The notes under the pieces are model-generated. The model saw nothing but the letters and a program-made list of their open reading frames with translations, ran no database searches and was not told where the DNA came from. Below are positions 57,401 through 64,000 of a stretch of 64,000 nt of DNA, one piece after another; position 1 is the stretch's first letter, and each line of letters begins with the position of its first letter. Both the position numbers and the translations under genes were made by a program. The stretch comes from Coleophoma eucalyptorum. Taxonomy: Eukaryota > Ascomycota > Leotiomycetes > Helotiales > Dermateaceae. Where the stretch lies: the NCBI GenBank assembly GCA_026120035.1, contig JALRME010000007.1:1116001-1180000 (forward strand). Direction: 5' to 3'.

Positions 57401-58855
57401 AGGTTGCGGTAAGTGAAGAACCCCCTTCCAATGTATTTCGAAGAGCTGGGATATATTACAACACCCTAGTTATACCTCCTACCCTAACTTACATCTCATT
57501 GCAAATATGTTTTCATGAGGCTGGACTAATTCAAGCTTCTGTAGACAATGTGCATGCCATCCCAACCTAATTGGAGAGATGGATAAAGCCCCGCCACCAG
57601 TCTCTTTAGATACACTCATTGAACTAGCCAAAACTCTGGAACCAGATGTTATTAATAGAATTAAGGAGATGGAAGCTTTCGAGGTATGGTAATCGTCGAT
57701 ACTGAAGACATTAGTTAACATGAATAGTGTCCCATTTGCTATGACGCAGTCGAAAATCCCAAGCTTGTTGTTCCTTGTGGTCACGATACATGCTCCGAGT
57801 GTCTAGCAAAGATTGTGGATTCTGCAGGAGTACAGAATATGGCTAATGGTGAGGAAGATGGTGGAAATACTAAGTGCCCAACATGTCGAGGCAGAGTCGA
57901 TCCAGCCAGAATCATTGATTACGAAGCCTTTAAGAAGGCTCATATGCCAGCACTTGGCAAAGAGATTGACCCCGACATTGACGACGATGCGACAGCAAGC
58001 GAGAACAGTGACTCGGACGATTCTGAAACCGCCAGTGAGACTGACAGTGAAAGTGATGTGAATGAAGCTGGAAACTTGAGAGACTTCATCGTTTCTGATA
58101 ATATGGAAAACGACTCTTCCAATTCCGACGATGAAAATGAGACCAAGCCAAAGCTGGACTTCAAATCGGATAAGAAAGAACGGAAACGCCGCCGCAAAGG
58201 AAAAGGAAAAAGAAAAGCCAAGGTTGAGACAAAGCATAAATCCCTTGCTGAATTAAAGAGCGAGGCTTCTCGTACCATAGCTGGGCGCAAGAGATACATG
58301 AAAGCGCTTGAAAAAGATTGGCAATCATCCGCCAAGGTTGACAAGTGTCTCGAACTTCTGAAGACCTTTCAGGATGACGGTCAGAAAACTATTGTGTTCA
58401 GCCAGTTTGTTTCACTGCTAGATCTTGTTCAAGTTCCGATTATGAGAGAAGGCTGGCGCTGTGAACGTTACGACGGTGGCATGAGTGCTAATGCGCGAAA
58501 CGACGCCTGCATCAACTTCACAGATAAGGCAGACTGCAAGATTATGCTTATATCGTTGAAGGCAGGCAACGCTGGTCTCAATCTCGTCGCTGCTTCACGA
58601 GTCATAATTCTTGATCCTTTCTGGAACCCTTACATCGAGATGCAAGCCGTTGATCGTGCGTATCGAATTGGCCAACAAAGATCGGTCCAGGTTCATCGCA
58701 TTCTTGTCAAAGAAACTGTTGAAGACCGAATCATCGACCTGCAAGAGAAGAAGAAAGCTCTAGTAAATGCAGCTCTTGATGAGGGCGCTCAGAATTCTTT
58801 GGGACGACTTGATGCACGCCAGTTGGGTTTCCTATTTGGCGTCAACAGTCTTTGA
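54434..58855 (+). CDS. SNF2-family helicase with RING finger, Uls1/Ris1-like
   Basis: A DNA-translocating ATPase with an internal E3 ubiquitin-ligase RING, the layout of yeast Uls1 (Ris1), a SUMO-targeted ubiquitin ligase acting on chromatin. Eight exons (54434-54683, 54836-55079, 55209-56313, 56362-56514, 56562-57050, 57104-57408, 57545-57683, 57728-58855) encode 1270 residues. The first 500 residues are Ser/Gly/Pro-rich and disordered. The helicase starts with EHQKLALTWL. Its Walker A motif GILADDMGLGKT ends at Thr566, and a DEAQ box follows. The RING has Cys896, Cys899, Cys912, His914, Cys917 and Cys920, with a CPTC pair later. The helicase C-terminal lobe contains VFSQF, LKAGNAGLNL and DRAYRIGQQ. 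The intron 2 donor (GTTGGA) is weak but is the only one that keeps the frame. Confidence 0.92.
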
Positions 58856-60206
58856 CGTTAACATCATCTTTCTTGTCAGACGTCTGAATAACTTTTGACT
58901 TAATGAGGCCTTGCTCTACCTAGCTTCTTTGACGCTAGTACATACGTGCACAAAGGTGTTCGTGGTTGTTTATGAAATTTTCTTTTTGCTGGGATAGAAG
59001 GGGTGGCTCACGCCATTTCACAAGGATGGCCATGCAGAATTTCCTTTCTTCTTTAGAACATGTTAGATACCCCTTGTGTTGTTGACGACGACGCTGCTTG
59101 GTGTTTATGGAGTTTGTCATCTGGTACTAGCCCAAGCATGTTGCATTGGAGGTAGACAATATGCCTTTGAAGGCGCTTTAGCATAGTCAAGTTTTTTGTT
59201 TACTGGCTTGCTTTGGAGAAGGTGTTAGATCTTTAGTAATTTGAACCAAATGTCTTCTTACCTCACTCATTTACTTGGATTGTGTATGTAGGAAATTTAC
59301 CATTATGTTGCTATTATATTACTCTTCAATCAGGTTTCTCAATCGAAGATGACAGTTCTCTCCGGATTCCGTAGTCAAAAGGAACAGTGGGACTCAACCG
59401 AAACAAGCAAGTATCCCTCTTCTCCCCCTCTCCCTCTCCTTTCCACAGTTACATGGAGCTCTCTCTATTATTACCTCACTACCCGATGCAATCTGCTCGC
59501 TACCCGGACGGATGTCCCAAACCCTGCTCCACACCACCCGGATACAAGAACGGGGGAAATCCGGCTCTGTTATCTATCCTGCCACCATCTATATACGGGG
59601 CTTCTCTCTTGCCTCCTTTGGCTTCCCCTGTTTACCCGTGTGGCGGCTTATCTTTCCCGGGCCGTTGTGATTATTGGGCTTTGGGATGGGGATGGATAGA
59701 TAGCTAGATCGCCCGGGTGTCTTTTGCGGATAGGGAGTTTGGGAGGAGCTTGGGAACGGCGCCTTGTCTGATATTGATGGCGGGCATCTTTTCCCGAGTG
59801 TTGCATGAGTGCGTTGGGTTAGCAGTGGTTAGATACGTTGTAGGGAATTGGTTGGGTCTGATGGGTGGTAGGTGGGTGTATGGATGGGTTGCTCGGTAGA
59901 AATCTTCTGGTGTATGTGTCTGTCTGAGCTGGTACTACGAGGTTATGCACCTGACTTGAATCGAACCGTGCACTGAACACATATGCTGAAGGATAAGAAT
60001 AACTTGTTTGGGTTATTGGATGTGCTACCCCAATTCATACACTTCGTTTAATTACAACGTGGAAGGAGATGGAGAAAGGAAGACTTGAAAAATAAACGCC
60101 TGCCCATACTGGTATCCTGCCAAGGTTAAACACCAACCAAACGCCTCTCCCAAAATCCTACAGCCCCTCAGTCTTACAAAGCTTTAAGGACAAACCCAGT
60201 CCATAC
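58856..60206. other. Convergent intergenic region
   Basis: The stretch lies between the 3' ends of the SNF2 and phosphodiesterase genes. Overlapping frames near 59349-59707 are Pro/Ser/Leu-rich with no domain. No gene is assigned. Confidence 0.4.
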
Positions 60207-62540
60207 TTAATCAGTTATCGTTGCATTTCCCTTCCCGCCCAGTCCTCCAATCCACACCTTCCATCCATCTAGCTTGCCCTGCAACCACTCCCAGAATGTC
60301 TTCTCATCGTCTGTCATCTCGCTCTCATCTGATACCACGGGCCGATCCACGTTATTGTCTTCTGTTGGATCTACGCCGACCATTGTTGGAGGGATGACAT
60401 TGGGATCCGCTGCCGAACTGGCTTCGATGGGGGAGATGGAAACCACGATTGCACCCTCCTCTGTCTCGGTTGTAGAGGCTCCGGATGCAGAAGGCAATAT
60501 TGATGATGATTGGGACAAGTCAGGGTCTAGAGGCTCGGCTGGTGTTGTGCCCGAGGAGTGCAAACCAACGGTCTTGAGCGGCAGGCGAAGAGTACCGTTG
60601 TTTGGCCGTGGGCTCAAATGAAGAGAATCGCAGATGATGTTATAGACTTCGATGTTTTCTGTGAAGGCATCAGTATAATGTCACAGGTCAGGGCACCTGG
60701 GATACTCACGGAATGGTTCAACACGACTATTTGGCTCGTGTGGGAATGCAGGGCCTCGCGCTATAAAGATAGCTCTCATCAGGGGGTGTTGATGATCATA
60801 GCCATGTAGACCTCGAGGATGATAAACTAGACCGTTCGCCTTACCAGCCTCAACATCGAACTCGGCCTTTGTAACAATTGCCCAGCCTGTTTTTGGTATG
60901 ATCCAGAGTGGTGCAATACGCTCATTTTTCGAGAAGTGGTAACGCTCAGGCATGTTGACATCTCGAAGGTAAACATCGAAATTCGGGTTCACAGCTGCCT
61001 CTGCTGCCAATTTATCGTACAAACCTTGAAGATCAGCGGTATCCTTTGGTCGGAGACCGTACAGTGGCCAGCCATCTATATGCTCGATCATACTCGTGTC
61101 GATGATGTTTTCTAATTGAATCAGGCGATCTATGGATGTGGATGCCATTCCATGGTCCGAGACCACAACCACGTTTACAATATCTGTTAGGTTTCGTTGC
61201 TCTAGTCCTAAAAAGAGGTTATCGAGCATCGTATCCACACTGCTGATGACCTGTCTCATTTCCGTACTGTTTGGTCCGTATAAGTGGCCAGCTGAATCTA
61301 CGTTCGGTACGTATGCAGCAATTAATTGTGGCCGCATCTCAGCTACAAACGCATTTTCGTCTTCCTGGCCCGGTCGATCAAGCAATCCAAGTATTCTCGA
61401 CACTTTGTTCGAAAGTGCTTCGGAGCCATTGTATTTGTCCAAGAAAGTCGGTTTGACGACTAAGGGAGACGCCTCCGAGCCTGGCCACATGTGAATAGCA
61501 GATCTGATACCTTGCATTTCTGCTGTTGTCCATAACGGCTCACCACCCCACCATTTGGACTGCATAGCTAATGGATTGGTGTAGTAGAATTCCTCTTTGA
61601 GATTTACGTCCCAGAACGTATTTCCAACAATTCCATGAGACTCAGGATACAGACCAGTGACCAATGTATAGTGGTTCGGGAAAGTGACCGAGGGAAAGCT
61701 CGGATTCATGTAGACAGGGGAGACGCCTTCTTTGATGAAAGTGTTGAGCCTGGGAGTAATGCCTCTTTGTAAAAAGTCTGCTCTGAACCCATCCAAACTT
61801 ATAAGAATGGTAGTAGGCGCGAAAAGTGCGGTGCCGTTGCTCAAATACTGCTGTCCAGACTTTATCTTTATCCGGGTCCTTGAGAGTTTCCACGCCACAA
61901 GCACAATGATAGAGAACCCGACGGCAATTGTAAGATGGATAAAACACCATTTCCACCACGCCTTCCTCCGTTGCGATTTTTCATCGTACATGCCTCGAAG
62001 TTTCTGGCGATCGAATTCATTACTGCCGTCCGTCTCACTACTTTCGCCCGTCGTGCTGCCTTCTTTCATACCACCCTCTTCCATCTCGTACATCAAGACT
62101 CCATCCTCTCCCTGAGATGCATCGCTCATGAGTCTTTCCTTCTTCCTTTGCCGCCTTGCCCTTCTCTGCTTCCTCCGCACTCTCTTTCCACTTCCGCTTC
62201 CTTCCATATCACCCTCTGCAAAGTCAGGACTAGGCAAATCTGTATAGCTCTTGGCGAATAAATTCTTCAATGGCTTGGGCATCGATATTGAGCTTCCTCT
62301 TCTTTCCTGCCGCCGTCGATTCTCCTGCAGCAATTGATCTCTCTCCTCCTCTTCGAGTAAGACTGTGCGATCATGCTCCCGGATATCAGCACTGCTTCGA
62401 GCGCGCATCATAACCTCATCATCTTCGCTATCGGTATCTTGGTCACTTCGTTCGCTATGGATACTAGAGGCATCGTCGTCGTATTGCGAAGGAGAAAGGA
62501 GGGAGGGGTCCCGCCCTCTATCGGCTAGCTGCGATGGCAT
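60207..62540 (-). CDS. Type II membrane nucleotide pyrophosphatase/phosphodiesterase
   Basis: A membrane-anchored ectoenzyme of the alkaline-phosphatase superfamily (yeast Npp1/Npp2 relatives) that hydrolyses extracellular or vacuolar nucleotide phosphodiesters and supports phosphate scavenging. Two exons (62540-60710, 60658-60207) give 760 residues. A long cytoplasmic tail (1-195), acidic then strongly basic (RRKQRRARRQRKK near 122-134), precedes one membrane helix at about 199-219. The catalytic domain begins with ILISLDGFR (metal ligand Asp250) and has the nucleophile Thr286 in PSFPSVTFPNHY. Later metal sites are VPNVDSAGHLYGP, VVSDHGM and GLHGYDH. The exon 2 C-terminus is Ser/Pro-rich. 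I chose the ATG at 62540. An in-frame ATG at 62648 would add 36 residues. Confidence 0.92.
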
Positions 62541-63679
62541 TGTGAGAAACGCTTTTAGCTCACTGAAGCAATGCAAAGACCTTCGAGCATTGTTGGAAAA
62601 TGGTTGGTGGTTACTGGTCTCACATGCATGTCGTTGAATATGTGTCATGCCTTAATTTCAAGGCACCAACATCTGGCCTTCTCACCAGAAATATCTCTTC
62701 GCGCTTGAACTCAAAACGACCGCTTGGCAGGAACATTCATCAATGTGAACCAGAACACTGGTTATCGGACAGTATGGTGCAAACTGAGAAATCCTCATTT
62801 GCTCATTATCGCCATAGTAAAACTACTTGCGATGTTTCAGTGGACTACAGTACAGTACATTAAAAAACCACTTCGTAAAGAGTCACGACGCTGCACATAC
62901 AATCTCCTTCCGGAGGCAGTGCAAGTGCCAATACTCGGTCTAGATTAAGCTCCTATCAACCCAGACTACTTTATAGCGGCATTCTGGTTTTGACGTCATC
63001 CAAGATATGCCTCACCTCATCTCCACGGGGTGTCTCTTGAGGAGTTTAAGCGATCGTCCTCAAAAAATGGCGCGAGCGCGCAGTTGGTGGATATCAAAGT
63101 TCCAACCTAAGAACCAGGGACAGAACTGGGTCGAAAGCTCTTCATCGAGACTACCATAACGAGTGATCGCCTCTCGTCTAAATAACTTTGCACGGCCACC
63201 GAGCTGGCCAAAGAAGCATCCACAAATTGCGCGGGAAACTAAGCTCAGACCTGGCTATGAGGCATTTTCTATATCCCCTCATCTCCAGGAGATAGCAACT
63301 CCTAAATCGCGCAAACAATATGAGCATCATTTTGAGGGGCTATGCTCTCAACACCAGAGCTACAAATGATATATTTGAGGTTGTGGAAATCGGTCCTGAC
63401 TGAAACCCCCCAGCTTCTCTGCAGGTCCTCGCCAACATCGCTACTCTAGTTTCAATAGTTTCGGCTTCGTACCATTACAGACCTCTTTAAGATACTCTTC
63501 TCGAGTTGCCGCCTCAATGGAGATTATTTCATGTTTCGTCATGGGTGTTGGGCTGGCCATAAGTTTCATTGTCCTTGAATTTATCTAAAAAGTTTCTTGT
63601 CAATCATGCAAAAGGTATCACAAGCTGCGCTAACCCCCTATCAAAACCATAGTAATAACACAAAATAGACCACAAGCCT
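62541..63679. other. Intergenic region
   Basis: The promoter of the phosphodiesterase lies at the left and the 3' flank of the permease at the right. Short frames lack any domain. No gene is recognised. Confidence 0.4.
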
Positions 63680-64000
63680 TTACTTCACTTCTGGTGAAGT
63701 TGTTATCTCGCCCTCCATCTCGGCTTTCTTGTTATAGCTGCCTTCGTTGTCACTGGAACTGTCTTTGCCTTCTACACCCTCAACAACATTCATATCCCTG
63801 CCGAGCATAGCATGTTCAACATTGATAACTGGCCCCTTGAACCACTTATGGGCGCTGATGAACCACCACATGAGAACAAACAACATTCTAGAATCTATTA
63901 GCACGTACTCTCAAGACGACTTAGGGGGATTATCTTACGGAACACCATATACCACAACAGTCCAGTTCATCAAACTTGCTGTAAGGTCGCCATTCTTGAC
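63680..64000 (-). CDS. Amino-acid/GABA permease, C-terminal part, cut by window edge
   Basis: The 3' end of a gene that continues beyond the window. Two exons are visible, 64000-63939 (partial, starting on a codon boundary) and 63887-63680. The spliced piece reads SLMNWTVVVYGVP then MLFVLMWWFISAHKWFKGP, the last membrane helix and tail motif of fungal APC-superfamily permeases of the GABA/choline/amino-acid type (Uga4-like). An acidic, Ser-rich cytoplasmic tail of about 45 residues follows and ends SPEVK. The acceptor used is the second AG (TTCTAG), since the earlier one would create a stop. Substrate cannot be told from this fragment. Confidence 0.8.

Noticed and set aside
59930..60000. GGTTCGATTC on the minus strand as a tRNA
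   Set aside because: Flanking bases do not form T or acceptor stems.
1..64000. CRISPR arrays, prophage, insertion sequences or long terminal repeats
   Set aside because: The DNA is eukaryotic and no regular repeat-spacer array, integrase, transposase or reverse-transcriptase frame was seen.

Overview
The window is nuclear DNA of a filamentous ascomycete. Most genes carry several short spliceosomal introns (about 45-200 nt, GT...AG, often with a CTAAC/CTGAC-like branch point). Gene families such as Zn2Cys6 regulators, an Ssk1-type response regulator, a Hal4-type kinase and a CE5 esterase are typical of Pezizomycotina. The protein style suggests Leotiomycetes, but that is an impression and not a measurement. 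I rebuilt exon structures by hand. For every spliced gene the exon lengths sum to a whole number of codons, and the join restores known family motifs.

Layout. 0-5 kb: a Zn2Cys6 regulator (11-2678) and, in the same direction, a secreted CE5 acetylxylan esterase/cutinase (3969-5102), with a CCG-N6-CGG palindrome in the promoter between them. 7-11 kb: mitochondrial glycine decarboxylase (minus) and the tiny TOM5 import subunit (plus), divergent. 12.6-18.2 kb: a Hal4/Sat4-like kinase convergent with SSK1, both from salt/osmotic stress signalling. 19.4-22.5 kb: a nuclear-looking protein of unknown function and an FAD monooxygenase. 23.6-27.9 kb: tRNA-Thr(AGU), an RNPS1-like RS-RRM protein, an unknown protein with an SK repeat, and a secreted Cys/Pro-rich protein with three repeated modules and a Lys-Arg cleavage-like region. 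28.6-39.2 kb: a ten-exon copper amine oxidase, an importin-7/8 (Nmd5/Sxm1)-type karyopherin, a GFA-family zinc protein and a GNAT acetyltransferase. 40.3-47.4 kb: a secreted arylsulfatase, a Zn2Cys6 regulator and, divergent from it, an MFS anion transporter, which together look like a small scavenging cluster. 48.9-50.0 kb: a C2H2 zinc-finger protein. 50.0-54.4 kb: a gene-poor stretch with short repeats and one zinc-ribbon-like fragment. 54.4-62.5 kb: a SNF2 helicase with an internal RING (Uls1/Ris1 type) and a type II membrane nucleotide pyrophosphatase/phosphodiesterase. The right edge cuts an amino-acid permease.

I see no CRISPR array, phage, rRNA gene or intact transposon. No wholly new system is evident. 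The strongest leads are the sulfatase-regulator-transporter trio, the possible regulator/esterase pair with its palindrome, the modular Cys-rich secreted protein, and two in-frame stop-free introns, one of them inside the RRM of a splicing-factor gene.
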